Source: Lewinellaceae bacterium
GTDB taxonomy: Bacteria; Bacteroidota; Bacteroidia; Chitinophagales; Saprospiraceae
Reading direction: 5' to 3'
Assembly (NCBI GenBank): GCA_024644235.1
Contig: JAHELJ010000006.1
Span: forward strand, 62,001-126,000
DNA: 64,000 nucleotides
This document shows, piece by piece, positions 28,673 through 37,904 of the stretch. The notes under the pieces were generated by a model. It had not been told where the DNA came from and did not search any database. It worked only from the letters and a program-made list of their open reading frames with translations. How positions within the stretch are numbered: the first letter of the stretch is position 1; each line of letters starts with the position of its first letter. The position numbers were made by a program, and so were the translations under genes.

Positions 28673-29137
28673 ATGTCAAAGCGTATTGCCGTATTTCCGG
28701 GCTCATTTGATCCCATAACAGTCGGACATGTGGATATCGTGCACCGGGCCATCCCTTTGTTTGACGAGATCATTGTGGCGATTGGTCATAACAGCAATAA
28801 AGAGTACCTTTTTAAGCTGTCCGAACGTCTGAAGTGGCTGGAAAAGGTGTTCAAGGATGATACCTCTGTGATTATCGACGAGTATCAGGGATTGACAGCT
28901 CACTATTGCCGGCAGATTGGTGCAAAGTACATGATTCGAGGTCTGAGGAATGCGTCTGACTTTGATTACGAGAAGACGATTTCCCAGTTGAATCATATAG
29001 TGGGTGATGAACTAGAGACGGTTTTCTTCATCAGTAGACCCGAGTTTTCACATGTGAGTTCGACGATAGTCCGTGAGATCATCAGGGGAGGCGGAGATGC
29101 ATCGCCTTTTGTGCCGCCGGCGCTCCCACTTCCATAG
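28673..29137 (+). CDS. coaD: Phosphopantetheine adenylyltransferase
   Basis: A 154-residue nucleotidyltransferase that adds AMP to 4'-phosphopantetheine, the penultimate step of coenzyme A synthesis. FPGSFDPITVGHVDIVHRA holds the T/HxGH-type active-site motif, and YMIRGLRNASDFDYE plus FISRPEFSHVSSTIVRE are characteristic of CoaD. The length is normal for the family. It follows the decayed glycosyltransferase remnants. CoaE, the last enzyme of the pathway, is encoded at 60990 in the same window but far away. Confidence 0.96.
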   Translation: MSKRIAVFPGSFDPITVGHVDIVHRAIPLFDEIIVAIGHNSNKEYLFKLSERLKWLEKVFKDDTSVIIDEYQGLTAHYCRQIGAKYMIRGLRNASDFDYEKTISQLNHIVGDELETVFFISRPEFSHVSSTIVREIIRGGGDASPFVPPALPLP

Positions 29138-29159
29138 CCTGCGCTCTTTGCCGATTTAA

Positions 29160-29167
29160 TATCTTTG
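29160..29167 (+). promoter_or_regulatory. Bacteroidota promoter -7 element for the P5C dehydrogenase gene
   Basis: TATCTTTG is a perfect match to TAnnTTTG, 33 bp before the chosen ATG at 29201. No convincing -33 TTG at the usual distance was seen. Confidence 0.5.
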
Positions 29168-29200
29168 CCGGCAATTAACAGATTCTTAAAAGTGGTCTCT

Positions 29201-30826
29201 ATGTCAAATGCAATTTTTCAAGTACCAATTGCTATAAACGAACCGGTGCTAAGTTATGAACCCGGCTCTCTCGAACGTGCTGAACTTGAGCGAACCATTC
29301 AAAGAATGAAACGCTCTTCGAAAGACATACCAATGATCATTGGTGGGAAGAAAGTAAGAACAAAAGAGCGGGTAGAAATATTTGCCCCCCATGATCTACA
29401 TAATCCATTAGGAAAATTTAGCAAAGGTTCAAAAAGGGAAGTTAATAGAGCGGTCAACGCTGCATTGGCTGCCAAGCCGGCTTGGGAGGCGATGCCATGG
29501 CAAGAGCGTGCAGCAATATTTCTAAAAGCAGCCGATCTTCTGGCCGGTCCTTACCGGGCCCGGGCAAATGCAGCCACGATGCTGGGGCAATCAAAAAATG
29601 TCTTTCAGGCGGAGATCGACTGTGTCGCTGAACTTGCAGATTTCTATCGATTCAATGTGCAGTACATGACCGAGATTTATGAGCAGCAGCCTGAATCATC
29701 AGATGGAATTTGGAATCGCCTGGAATACCGGCCACTGGAGGGTTTTGTATTTGCTATCACTCCCTTCAATTTTACGTCAATAGCGGGAAACCTACCAGGA
29801 GCACCAGCTTTGCTAGGTAATACTGTGGTCTGGAAATGTGCACAATCACAGATTTATTCAGCCAGCCTGATCATGGAAATTTTGGAAGCAGCTGGGCTTC
29901 CGGATGGTGTGATCAACCTTCTATTTGTAGATGGTCCGGATGCTGGAGATGTGGTGTTTAGTCATCCTGACTTTGCCGGTCTCCACTTTACCGGTAGCAC
30001 CGGCGTCTTTAATCATCTTTGGCAGACAATTGGTCAAAACCTTTCCAGCTATCGTTCATATCCTCGCATCGTAGGGGAAACGGGTGGAAAAGACTTTGTT
30101 ATAGCCCATGCCAGCGCTGATCCGAAAGAAGTCAGTACTGCTTTGACGAGAGGGGCTTTTGAGTATCAGGGGCAAAAGTGTTCCGCTGCCAGTAGAGCAT
30201 ATATTCCAAAGAGCCTATGGAAAGCAATAGAACGAAACTTACAGAATGATTTGGCGGATATGCGAATGGGATCACCAGAGGACTTTTCGAATTTCTTCAA
30301 TGCCGTCATTGATGAAGCTGCTTATAAGAAAATCAGCTCCTACATATCCCGTGCAAAAAGAGACCGGACTGCCAGGGTGATTTCGGGAGGAAGCTACTCC
30401 AAGAGAGAAGGATACTTTATTGAGCCCACTGTGATCCAAGCCAGGGATCCGAAGTATCGAACGATGTGTGAGGAGATATTTGGGCCGGTTTTAACAATCT
30501 ATGTTTACGATGAAAAGCGATATTCTCAGACTCTCAACCTTCTTGATGAAACGTCGCCGTATGCGCTCACCGGATCGATCTTTTCGCGTGAACGAGGACC
30601 AATCATCGAAGCGACCAATACGCTCCGGCATGCTGCAGGTAATTTCTATATCAATGACAAACCAACCGGTGCCGTGGTCGGTCAGCAGCCGTTTGGTGGA
30701 GCCAGAGGGAGTGGTACAAATGACAAGGCGGGTTCCATTCTCAACCTGTATCGATGGTTATCAGCCAGGACCATAAAAGAGACTTTTGTGCCCCCGAAGA
30801 ACTATCGCTATCCATTTATGGGTTAA
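29201..30826 (+). CDS. pruA: L-glutamate gamma-semialdehyde (1-pyrroline-5-carboxylate) dehydrogenase
   Basis: A 541-residue aldehyde dehydrogenase of the P5CDh type. It oxidises glutamate semialdehyde to glutamate with NAD+. Visible features are EGFVFAITPFNFTSIAGNLP, the NAD-loop LHFTGSTGVF, the Glu motif VGETGGKDFVIAH and the catalytic Cys in FEYQGQKCSAASRAY. CEEIFGPVL and GAVVGQQPFGGARGSGTN complete the family pattern, and the length matches the standalone (non-fused) enzyme. ATG 29201 is chosen over an upstream TTG. It supplies the second step of proline/ornithine breakdown; ornithine aminotransferase, which makes its substrate, is at 59722. Confidence 0.95.
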   Translation: MSNAIFQVPIAINEPVLSYEPGSLERAELERTIQRMKRSSKDIPMIIGGKKVRTKERVEIFAPHDLHNPLGKFSKGSKREVNRAVNAALAAKPAWEAMPWQERAAIFLKAADLLAGPYRARANAATMLGQSKNVFQAEIDCVAELADFYRFNVQYMTEIYEQQPESSDGIWNRLEYRPLEGFVFAITPFNFTSIAGNLPGAPALLGNTVVWKCAQSQIYSASLIMEILEAAGLPDGVINLLFVDGPDAGDVVFSHPDFAGLHFTGSTGVFNHLWQTIGQNLSSYRSYPRIVGETGGKDFVIAHASADPKEVSTALTRGAFEYQGQKCSAASRAYIPKSLWKAIERNLQNDLADMRMGSPEDFSNFFNAVIDEAAYKKISSYISRAKRDRTARVISGGSYSKREGYFIEPTVIQARDPKYRTMCEEIFGPVLTIYVYDEKRYSQTLNLLDETSPYALTGSIFSRERGPIIEATNTLRHAAGNFYINDKPTGAVVGQQPFGGARGSGTNDKAGSILNLYRWLSARTIKETFVPPKNYRYPFMG

Positions 30827-30964
30827 AATCGCCAATTAAGCTTCGATTTGATCGATTAGCCTCGATAGTTGGTGGAAACTGGTAATACCTCAATCGGTTT
30901 TTCTTCTGATGCTATTCCCAATTCCTTACTTTCAAAGCTGGATTGTCAACCCTAAATTTTTAGT

Positions 30965-33900
30965 ATGAAACAGACGATCATTTTCGTACTGGGAATAGCC
31001 TTCTGCCTTGAAATAGCAGCTCAAACTTCAGCCCGACTATTTCGGTATCCTGATGTTTCCCAGACACAGATTACTTTCTCCTACGGTGGGGACATTTGGA
31101 TTGTACCTAAAGAGGGTGGAATAGCCACCAGGCTTAGTTCGCCTGCGGGCAGTGAAGTATTTCCTAAGTTTTCACCTGATGGCAAGACCATCGCATTCAG
31201 TGGAAATTATGATGGGAATGTCGATATCTACACGATGCCTGCCGGTGGTGGTTTACCTAACAGAGTTACCCATCATGGGATGAGCGATTATTTGCAAGAT
31301 TGGTATCCTACTGGAGAAGATCTACTGTATACCACTTCGATGCACAGTGAGAAGCAGCGATTCAGCCAGTTTTACAAAATCTCTAAAGAGGGTGGTCTAC
31401 CTGTGAAGTTACCAATTGCTTTTGGTGAATTTGGCTCATTGAGTCCCGATGGGAAGTGGATTGCTTTTACTGACAAATCCAGGGTATTCCGGACCTGGAA
31501 GAGATACGAAGGAGGAATGGCAGCGGATATCTGGATGTTTAATCTGGAGACGTTAGAGTCTGAGAATGTCTCAGAGCATGTAGCAAATGATGAGCTGCCG
31601 ATGTGGCATAAGGATCGAATCTACTTTCTTTCTGATCGCGGTCGGGAGAAGAGATACAATATTTGGTATTATGATATCAATGCTCAAGAGATCTCTCAAG
31701 TGACGAAATTTGACCGTTTTGACGTTCATTTTCCATCGATAGGTCCGCAGGAGATTGTCTATGAGGCCGGAGGTAAGATGTATTTGCTGGATTTAGAGTC
31801 TCATGAAAGCAGGGAAGTGGAGATTCAAGTGATGAGCGACTTGATTTCGATCAAACCACGAAAGGAAACCGTCCAGGAATATGTGCGTTATGCCGACATT
31901 TCTCCAGATGGTAATAGGGTGGTTGTAGAAGCCAGAGGAGAGCTGTTCTCCCTTCCAGCAAAGAAAGGAAGTGTTCAGAATCTGACCAGGGCCTCAGGAT
32001 CAGCAGAGCGATACCCTGCCTGGTCACCTGATGGCAAGTATGTGGCATATTGGAGTGATGCTTCGGGAGAATACGAGCTTACCTTAAAAGAGCTCAAAAT
32101 AGGTGGTGAGACTCGCAAGGTCACAAACCTGGGTCCAGGATATCGCTACCAGATTTACTGGTCGCCCGATAGTAAACATGTGGGCTTCGTGGATCAAAGT
32201 ATGAAGATTCAGATATGCAATATCGAGTCAGGTGAAGTCACTGAGATTGATAAGGATATTGCCTTGTTTGAAGGAGGCCTTCGCGGGTTTGCTATGGATT
32301 GGTCAAGCGATAGCAGATACATTGCCTATCACAAGACTTTGGAAAATAGTAATGCCGCGATTTTTATCCATGATTTTGAATCGAATGAAACTCACCAAGT
32401 TACCTCTGGCTTTTATTCAGATCACTTTCCTGTTTTCGATCCCGATGGTAAATACCTGTACATCAGCACCAATCGGAGCTTCTCACCGGTTTACTCAGAT
32501 TTTGATGGGAATTGGTCATATCCTAATGCCACAGGTTTGGCAGCGATCAGTCTGCGCAATGATGTACCCTCACCATTAGCTCCATCAAATGATACAGTAG
32601 CGGTAGCCAGTAAAGAGGATCGTGAAGAAGATGAGGCCGAGAAGAAGGAAGACGCGGAAGAAGCCGAAGAAGAAGATGAAAACCTGGAAATAGATTTCGA
32701 TGGTTTTGAGCGAAGACTCGTCATGTTGCCACCAAAGCCAGGTAATATAGGACGCTTGGCAGCGGTATCAGGAAAAGTCATTTATACTCGTTACTCCAAT
32801 CAAGGTGAACCTGAAAGATCAAGTTCAGTCAGCTACTATGATCTGGAGGAGGAAGAAGAAAAGGTAATTGTATCGGATGCCTCTTTTTACAAATTATCCG
32901 GTGATCGTAAGAAATTGCTTGTGCGGCAGAACAATAAGATGGCCGTAGTCGATGTTGCGGCTGAACAGAAACTCGAAGATGCTATAGCTCTGGAAGACAT
33001 GGAGATGACTATAGTGCCGATGGAGGAGTGGAATCAGATTTTCAATGATGCATGGAGGTTTGAGCGTGATTTCTTTTACGACAAGACTATGCATGGTGTG
33101 GATTGGGATGGGCTTGGGGAGCAATACCGAGAACTTCTTCCATACTGCATAAACCGTTCTGATGTGAATTTTGTAATTGGTGAGCTGATTGGTGAATTGA
33201 ATGCCAGCCATGCCTACCGGGGCGGAGGAGACCAGGAAGAAGCAGAGTCCAAGAGTGTTGGATATCTCGGAGTGGACTGGACCAAGAACAACGGTCACTT
33301 TCAGATTGAAAAGATTGTGCGGGGAGCTGATTGGAATGATGAGGTGCGCTCACCCTTGGATATGCCAGGTGTTGAAGCCAGAGAAGGCGATTATGTGCTC
33401 GCGGTCAATGGGGTACCAATGAGTGAATTCAGAGATCCTTGGGATGCCCTCGAAGGGCTTGCTGGCAAAACTGTCGAACTTACCATAAATGATAAACCAA
33501 ATTTTGACGATGCGAGGACAGTGATTGTTGAGCCGCTAGACACTGAAACACGGTTAAGACACCTAGCCTGGATTGAAAGGAACAGAAAGGAAGTAGAGGA
33601 AAAATCAGATGGAAAGATCGGTTACATCTATGTGCCGAGCACAGGAATAGATGGGCAGAATGAATTGGTGCGACAGTTCTACGCACAGTGGAACAAGGAG
33701 GGTCTTATCGTGGATGAACGGTTTAACAACGGAGGACAAATTCCGGATAGATTTATTGAACTGCTCAACCGCAAACCCCTGGCATACTGGTCGGTGCGTG
33801 ATGGAAAGAACTGGCAGTCTCCTCGCATCGCCCATTTTGGAAGTATGGCGATGCTGATCAACGGATGGTCTGGATCAGGAGGTGACGCATTACCAGATTA

Positions 33901-34213
33901 TTTCCGAAAAGCAGGCCTTGGTCCTTTGATTGGTACCAGAACATGGGGAGGACTAATTGGAATTTCAGGATCACCAACTCTGGTGGATGGCGGAGCAGTA
34001 ACCGTTCCCACCTTCAGAATGTATCACCCGGATGGAACCTGGTTCCGAGAAGGGCATGGGGTCGATCCGGATATTGAAGTAAAGGAAGATCACACCCAGC
34101 TTGCAAAGGGCATTGATACCCAGCTACAGGCTGCCATTGAGCAAGTGATGAAACAAATTGAAGAAAAGGGTCCGATACATCCCAAACCTCCGGCAACAGA
34201 AAAAAGAACCTGA
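30965..34213 (+). CDS. Tricorn-like S41-family secreted protease
   Basis: A 1082-residue exported protease. A signal peptide (IIFVLGIAFCLEIAAQ) is followed by WD40/TolB-like propeller repeats (F.PDGKTIAFSG; SPDGKYVAYWS; DPDGKYLYIST) over about 25-640. A PDZ-like domain lies about 760-860, and then the S41 catalytic core. The nucleophile region is GWSGSGGDA (Ser969/971), with NNGG at the oxyanion side. This layout is that of Tricorn-type proteases, which cut peptides into small pieces; bacterial versions are periplasmic. A highly charged Glu/Lys segment (about 548-578) sits between the propellers. Monocistronic, with a strong terminator after it. Confidence 0.92.
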   Translation: MKQTIIFVLGIAFCLEIAAQTSARLFRYPDVSQTQITFSYGGDIWIVPKEGGIATRLSSPAGSEVFPKFSPDGKTIAFSGNYDGNVDIYTMPAGGGLPNRVTHHGMSDYLQDWYPTGEDLLYTTSMHSEKQRFSQFYKISKEGGLPVKLPIAFGEFGSLSPDGKWIAFTDKSRVFRTWKRYEGGMAADIWMFNLETLESENVSEHVANDELPMWHKDRIYFLSDRGREKRYNIWYYDINAQEISQVTKFDRFDVHFPSIGPQEIVYEAGGKMYLLDLESHESREVEIQVMSDLISIKPRKETVQEYVRYADISPDGNRVVVEARGELFSLPAKKGSVQNLTRASGSAERYPAWSPDGKYVAYWSDASGEYELTLKELKIGGETRKVTNLGPGYRYQIYWSPDSKHVGFVDQSMKIQICNIESGEVTEIDKDIALFEGGLRGFAMDWSSDSRYIAYHKTLENSNAAIFIHDFESNETHQVTSGFYSDHFPVFDPDGKYLYISTNRSFSPVYSDFDGNWSYPNATGLAAISLRNDVPSPLAPSNDTVAVASKEDREEDEAEKKEDAEEAEEEDENLEIDFDGFERRLVMLPPKPGNIGRLAAVSGKVIYTRYSNQGEPERSSSVSYYDLEEEEEKVIVSDASFYKLSGDRKKLLVRQNNKMAVVDVAAEQKLEDAIALEDMEMTIVPMEEWNQIFNDAWRFERDFFYDKTMHGVDWDGLGEQYRELLPYCINRSDVNFVIGELIGELNASHAYRGGGDQEEAESKSVGYLGVDWTKNNGHFQIEKIVRGADWNDEVRSPLDMPGVEAREGDYVLAVNGVPMSEFRDPWDALEGLAGKTVELTINDKPNFDDARTVIVEPLDTETRLRHLAWIERNRKEVEEKSDGKIGYIYVPSTGIDGQNELVRQFYAQWNKEGLIVDERFNNGGQIPDRFIELLNRKPLAYWSVRDGKNWQSPRIAHFGSMAMLINGWSGSGGDALPDYFRKAGLGPLIGTRTWGGLIGISGSPTLVDGGAVTVPTFRMYHPDGTWFREGHGVDPDIEVKEDHTQLAKGIDTQLQAAIEQVMKQIEEKGPIHPKPPATEKRT

Positions 34214-34239
34214 TCGACATTTTCACAGTTAAATAAATA

Positions 34240-34268
34240 AACGGGGACATCGTCGATGTCTCCGTTTT
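34240..34268 (+). terminator. Intrinsic terminator after the Tricorn-like protease gene
   Basis: A 12-bp stem AACGGGGACATC / GATGTCTCCGTT (one G-U pair) with loop GTC is followed by TT and A/T-rich sequence, 27 bp after the stop. Confidence 0.85.
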
Positions 34269-34332
34269 ACATATTAAAATATATCATAATATATTGAGTC
34301 TTTTGTTATCTTCATCGTCTTAGAAAAAGAAG

Positions 34333-35928
34333 ATGACAAATATGATGGTTTCCTTATATCCAAGAGCTTCGTTTATCTGGGGAGAAATTCTGAATCTCCT
34401 CGATGGGCGGGCAATTCTAATTCTGTTTCTACTAACCCAGGGCTCGTTTTCCTTACAGGGTATAACTACAAATTTTGTAAGACTGGATTCTTCCCGCACA
34501 TTGGATTCATTGTCCCTGGTGGCTTTATATGAAGCAACAAATGGTGACAACTGGGTGGACAGCTGGGATTTAAACGCTGCGATGAATCAATGGAAAGGGA
34601 TTTCCATACATCAGGACCGGGTGACAACCCTTGTGCTCAAAAACAAGAATTTGTCCGGTTCAATTCCTGCCGAAATGGGTCAAATGGACAAACTAACGAT
34701 TATTGATCTGCGTGAAAATGATCTTACCGGATCAATACCACCAGAAATCGGTAATATGGATGGACTTCGGTCTATCACTTTGTTTCGTAACAAATTAACG
34801 GGCCCGCTCCCTGCCACTCTGGGTAATCTTACTGAGCTTCAGACTCTGTCGGTCTTTGAAAATTCAATCGAAGGCCCACTTCCAGCGGCACTAGGTTCTG
34901 CCGCAAACCTCGAACTGGTGGACCTCCACGACAATCAAATTACCGGGGAGATACCAGGTGAGTTGTTTAACCTTTCGGCACTTCGCACGCTCAACCTGGG
35001 AATGAATGAATTGCAGGGTGAGGTTCCAGCCTCCTTGGAAAATGCCGGAAACCTGGAGAGCCTCTGGCTTTTTGATAATCAGTTGAGCGGGATGCTACCA
35101 GCTTCCATGAACAATCTTCTGAGATTGAAGAATGTATTTATTCATCGTAATAAACTATCGGGTCTTCCAGAGGACCTATCCGCTCTTGACTCCATAAGTA
35201 CTTTCTCTGTTTTCGAAAATGAGATCAGGAATTTGCCCGACCTTTCACATGTGACCTCCTGGAATCGAACCAATAGTTCGTCAGGACTTATCGTAAGGAG
35301 CAACAATTTGACGTTTGATGATTTAATAGCAAATCAGAATGAGTTGCTATCGAGAGGCCTGTCTGCGGCCTATATGCCCCAAGGTACCGTGCTACTTGAC
35401 TTTGACACGGTCTTAATGAGTAAAGGCGATGCTGATGTCATCCAACTTGGATTTGACGAAACCGTTGATGACAATCAGTATATCTGGCTGAAAGGAAACG
35501 ACACCATGCTGGTAAACAATGTATCCTTCTGGCAGATTGACACCGTAAATGAGGTGCTTATGGGGCAGTATCACGTGATTGTCAGCAACGGTACTTTCAC
35601 AGATATGACTTTGCAGACTTCAAGCTTCTATATCAACGTCTCCAATCAAACCACGGCAAGTGTTGATCATTCAGATACTCAAGACATAAGGATTTTTCCA
35701 AACCCCTCAACCGAAAGGAAAATCAATCTTGTCTTTGGGGAGGCACTTGAAGGAAGGATTTATCTTCATGATCACCTCGGAATAATAAGATACCAGGAGG
35801 AGATTAGCATGAGACAGGGATCAAACACCATCTATGTTCCTGAAGCCTTGGTACCAGGAATGTACTATGTTATATTTAGGTATGATGCAACCAATCATAG
35901 CCTAGGTAAGTGGATTTTGATGCCTTAG
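34333..35928 (+). CDS. Leucine-rich-repeat protein with T9SS sorting domain
   Basis: A 531-residue secreted protein. A hydrophobic segment (AILILFLLTQGSFS) near residue 35 acts as signal; the start could also be ATG 34342 or 34345. Residues about 60-100 (LYEATNGDNWVDSWDL) are the cap commonly found before plant-type LRRs. About nine LRRs follow, of the form L..L.L..N.L.G.IP..(I/L)G. The C-terminus (about 455-531) is a T9SS sorting domain: IFPNPSTERKINL and GMYYVIFRYDA. It is probably exported to the cell surface. Its last 19 bp overlap the start of a PorV-like barrel gene. Confidence 0.9.
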   Translation: MTNMMVSLYPRASFIWGEILNLLDGRAILILFLLTQGSFSLQGITTNFVRLDSSRTLDSLSLVALYEATNGDNWVDSWDLNAAMNQWKGISIHQDRVTTLVLKNKNLSGSIPAEMGQMDKLTIIDLRENDLTGSIPPEIGNMDGLRSITLFRNKLTGPLPATLGNLTELQTLSVFENSIEGPLPAALGSAANLELVDLHDNQITGEIPGELFNLSALRTLNLGMNELQGEVPASLENAGNLESLWLFDNQLSGMLPASMNNLLRLKNVFIHRNKLSGLPEDLSALDSISTFSVFENEIRNLPDLSHVTSWNRTNSSSGLIVRSNNLTFDDLIANQNELLSRGLSAAYMPQGTVLLDFDTVLMSKGDADVIQLGFDETVDDNQYIWLKGNDTMLVNNVSFWQIDTVNEVLMGQYHVIVSNGTFTDMTLQTSSFYINVSNQTTASVDHSDTQDIRIFPNPSTERKINLVFGEALEGRIYLHDHLGIIRYQEEISMRQGSNTIYVPEALVPGMYYVIFRYDATNHSLGKWILMP

Positions 35929-36752
35929 AATTTCATAAGCGATTTATTTGGAATCTTCTGATTCCAAGCTTTGTACTTGGTGTTATCACCATTCTTCCTG
36001 CCCAAAATATCTTGTCGATTAGTCCCGGCGCTGGAGGTGCTGCCATAGGCAGTGTCAGAACCACGCAAGTGGATGCAATAGCATTATTGGGAAATCAGGC
36101 TGGAGCCGCATTTGCAAGCGATGCTGGTTGGTATGTTAGCGCAGAAAGGAGATTCGGTCTGGAGGAATTAAACTATTTATCGGGAGCTTTTCTGTATCCT
36201 ACATCGCTGGGATCTTTCGGAATTACGATATTGTATCATGGCTTCGATGCTTATAACGAGCAACTGATTGGCTTGTCCTATAGTCGGGCTCTGGCAGAGG
36301 AACTCTCGATCTCGACACAGCTAGATTACTTGAACCTCAGAATCCCATCCTATGGACATCGATCTGCTTTCACATTTGAACTCGGACTATATTCGAAAAT
36401 AGTTGATCAGTTGGTTTTGGGTTTTCACACATTCAATCCGCTCAAAGTAGAATGGACAGAAGGTCAACTGCTATCGTCGAGGTTTTCTCTGGGACTTGCA
36501 TACCAGCCATTCGATGAACTGATTCTTTATTCTGAAATAGAAAAGTCGAGTTTATATCCTGCAAATATCAAAATGGGTCTCAGCTACTTGGCGACAAGTC
36601 ACCTGTTTTTACGAGCAGGAGTTCAAACCGAACTTTCGATTTTTTCAATAGGAATAGGATATCAATTTTCCAATGGGCTAACAATAGATTTTTCCACTCT
36701 GTCGAGGCAAGGCTTGGGACTGAGTCCGGTGTTTGGTATTGGCCAGAATTAA
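35910..36752 (+). CDS. PorV/PorQ-like outer-membrane beta-barrel protein
   Basis: A 280-residue barrel. It begins with GTG inside the end of the LRR gene, then a signal segment (NLLIPSFVLGVITILPAQ). ISPGAGGAAIGSVRTTQVDAIALLGNQAG resembles the N-terminal plug of PorV/PorQ/FadL-like barrels (the aromatic Ala-Gly-rich stretch with two conserved Asn). Strand patterns continue to the end. PorV and PorQ shuttle or anchor T9SS cargo in the outer membrane. This gene is coupled to a T9SS cargo gene, so a dedicated role is possible, but it could equally be an unrelated FadL-like porin. Confidence 0.7.
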   Translation: MDFDALEFHKRFIWNLLIPSFVLGVITILPAQNILSISPGAGGAAIGSVRTTQVDAIALLGNQAGAAFASDAGWYVSAERRFGLEELNYLSGAFLYPTSLGSFGITILYHGFDAYNEQLIGLSYSRALAEELSISTQLDYLNLRIPSYGHRSAFTFELGLYSKIVDQLVLGFHTFNPLKVEWTEGQLLSSRFSLGLAYQPFDELILYSEIEKSSLYPANIKMGLSYLATSHLFLRAGVQTELSIFSIGIGYQFSNGLTIDFSTLSRQGLGLSPVFGIGQN

Positions 36753-36757
36753 CACAT

Positions 36758-37450
36758 ATGAGTAAACGTTCGATATTCATTGCTGCAGCTACTGAGATCG
36801 AGGTGAGGCCTCTGCTCAATATGTATGCCTGGGAAAAACCGGGGAAAGATAACTGGTACATGCAAAATCATTCGCAAGAGATTTTGATCGCTTGCACTGG
36901 AATAGGTGCCACGGCCATGGGAGTGCGAACCGCTTTCGAACTTTCCCGGCGTAAATTTGATATAGCCGTAAATATGGGGATAGCAGGTAGTTATCGCAAG
37001 GATCTGGATATCGGATCTGCCGTATTCGTAGCGAGTGAGCAATTTGCTGATCTGGGAATTGAAGACAAAGATGGCAGTTTCCAGGATCTCTTTGCCGCAA
37101 ACCTGGCGAATCCAAATGACGATCCCTTTCAAAATGGAAGGTTACTAAACCCGAACATTCCGGATAGACCATTTCTCCCGGTTGTGGCTAGTATCACTAC
37201 CAACAAAGCGACCGGATCTGAGGCTTCGATTCATAAGCTACTGACTGTTTATCAACCTGATATTGAGAATATGGAAGGGGCAGGTTTCTTTATGGCTTGT
37301 TTGTTGGCTAGGGTTCCATTTCTGGAGATCCGCAGTATATCAAATTATGTGACACCCAGAGCTAGAGAAAACTGGGAGATAGATCTGGCCATTAATAATC
37401 TAAATAAGATCGTCGACAAAATGATTGAGACGCTAGAAGAGGTGCTATGA
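36758..37450 (+). CDS. mqnB: Futalosine hydrolase
   Basis: A 230-residue nucleosidase that splits futalosine to dehypoxanthine futalosine in the alternative menaquinone pathway. The purine-nucleoside-phosphorylase-like fold is visible: IFIAAATEIEVRPLL at the N-terminus, VNMGIAGSYRKDLDIGS, and the ribose-binding ENMEGAGFFMACLLARVPFLEIRSISN. The last motif, with NYVTPR following, distinguishes it from MTA/SAH nucleosidase. It begins 5 bp after the barrel stop and may be cotranscribed. Its presence implies that the organism makes menaquinone by the futalosine route; other mqn genes are not in this window. Confidence 0.92.
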   Translation: MSKRSIFIAAATEIEVRPLLNMYAWEKPGKDNWYMQNHSQEILIACTGIGATAMGVRTAFELSRRKFDIAVNMGIAGSYRKDLDIGSAVFVASEQFADLGIEDKDGSFQDLFAANLANPNDDPFQNGRLLNPNIPDRPFLPVVASITTNKATGSEASIHKLLTVYQPDIENMEGAGFFMACLLARVPFLEIRSISNYVTPRARENWEIDLAINNLNKIVDKMIETLEEVL

Positions 37451-37500
37451 TGACAGAATGATCACAGATGCGCGCCGGTACTGAGGAAGTAGGTGCGAAA

Positions 37501-37582
37501 CAAAAAAAAGGCTACTCTTTAGCAGCCTTAGAAAAACCATAGTTATCCCGATCAAAAAAATTCTAAAATTTCAAATTTGCTT
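37501..37582 (-). repeat. Intergenic repeat copy A with minus-strand terminator hairpin
   Basis: A block of about 80 bp is repeated at 37743. It contains a hairpin (AAGGCT / AGCCTT, 37508-37529) preceded on the plus strand by eight A, so on the minus strand it reads as hairpin plus T8, an intrinsic terminator. A conserved core ACCATAGTTATCCCGATCA follows. Both flanking genes are on the plus strand, so it does not serve them. Possible minus-strand small RNA. Confidence 0.75.
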
Positions 37583-37650
37583 TCATTACCAAGACGCCTC
37601 AAAAACATTCAACCACAAACTTTCAGCAATTTTCTTTCGTATGGTTTTCG

Positions 37651-37712
37651 CAGCTTAGAAAACATTAATTATCCTGGTGAAGAAAAATCTAAACTTCCAG
37701 TTTGATTTTCAT
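37651..37712 (-). repeat. Diverged middle copy of the intergenic repeat
   Basis: CAGCTTAGAAAACATTAATTATCC and the following A-rich stretch to AACTTCCAGTTTG align with copies A and B (CAGCCTTAGAAAAACCATAG, TTATCCCG, AACTTCAATTTG) but have lost the left arm of the hairpin. Spacing suggests a degraded tandem array of roughly 120-bp units. Confidence 0.55.
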
Positions 37713-37742
37713 GAAATCTATTAGTTGCTTCTTGAATACCGG

Positions 37743-37843
37743 CACAAAAAAAAGGCTACCCTAAAGTAGCCTTAGAAAACCATAGTTATCCCGATCAAAA
37801 ATTCTAAAACTTCAATTTGCCTTAACCATATGATCTAAGGCAA
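37743..37843 (-). repeat. Intergenic repeat copy B with two hairpins
   Basis: This copy carries a perfect 8-bp stem AAGGCTAC / GTAGCCTT (37752-37773) preceded by A8, again a terminator when read on the minus strand. A second perfect 8-bp inverted repeat TTGCCTTA / TAAGGCAA lies at 37817-37843. On the minus strand the order is 5' hairpin, unpaired GGGATAACTATGG core, terminator hairpin, T8, a layout expected of a small RNA. No protein frame is present. Confidence 0.7.
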
Positions 37844-37890
37844 TCACTGTGCCACAATTTCTTAGGAAAAGAAGTGAAAACCGAACTAGC

Positions 37891-37898
37891 TATCTTTG
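37891..37898 (+). promoter_or_regulatory. Bacteroidota promoter -7 element for the nuclease/HerA pair
   Basis: TATCTTTG matches TAnnTTTG exactly and ends 6 bp before the ATG at 37905. The very short leader is odd, but such placements are common in Bacteroidota. No clear -33 TTG was found. Confidence 0.5.
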
Positions 37899-37904
37899 TG
37901 CCTG

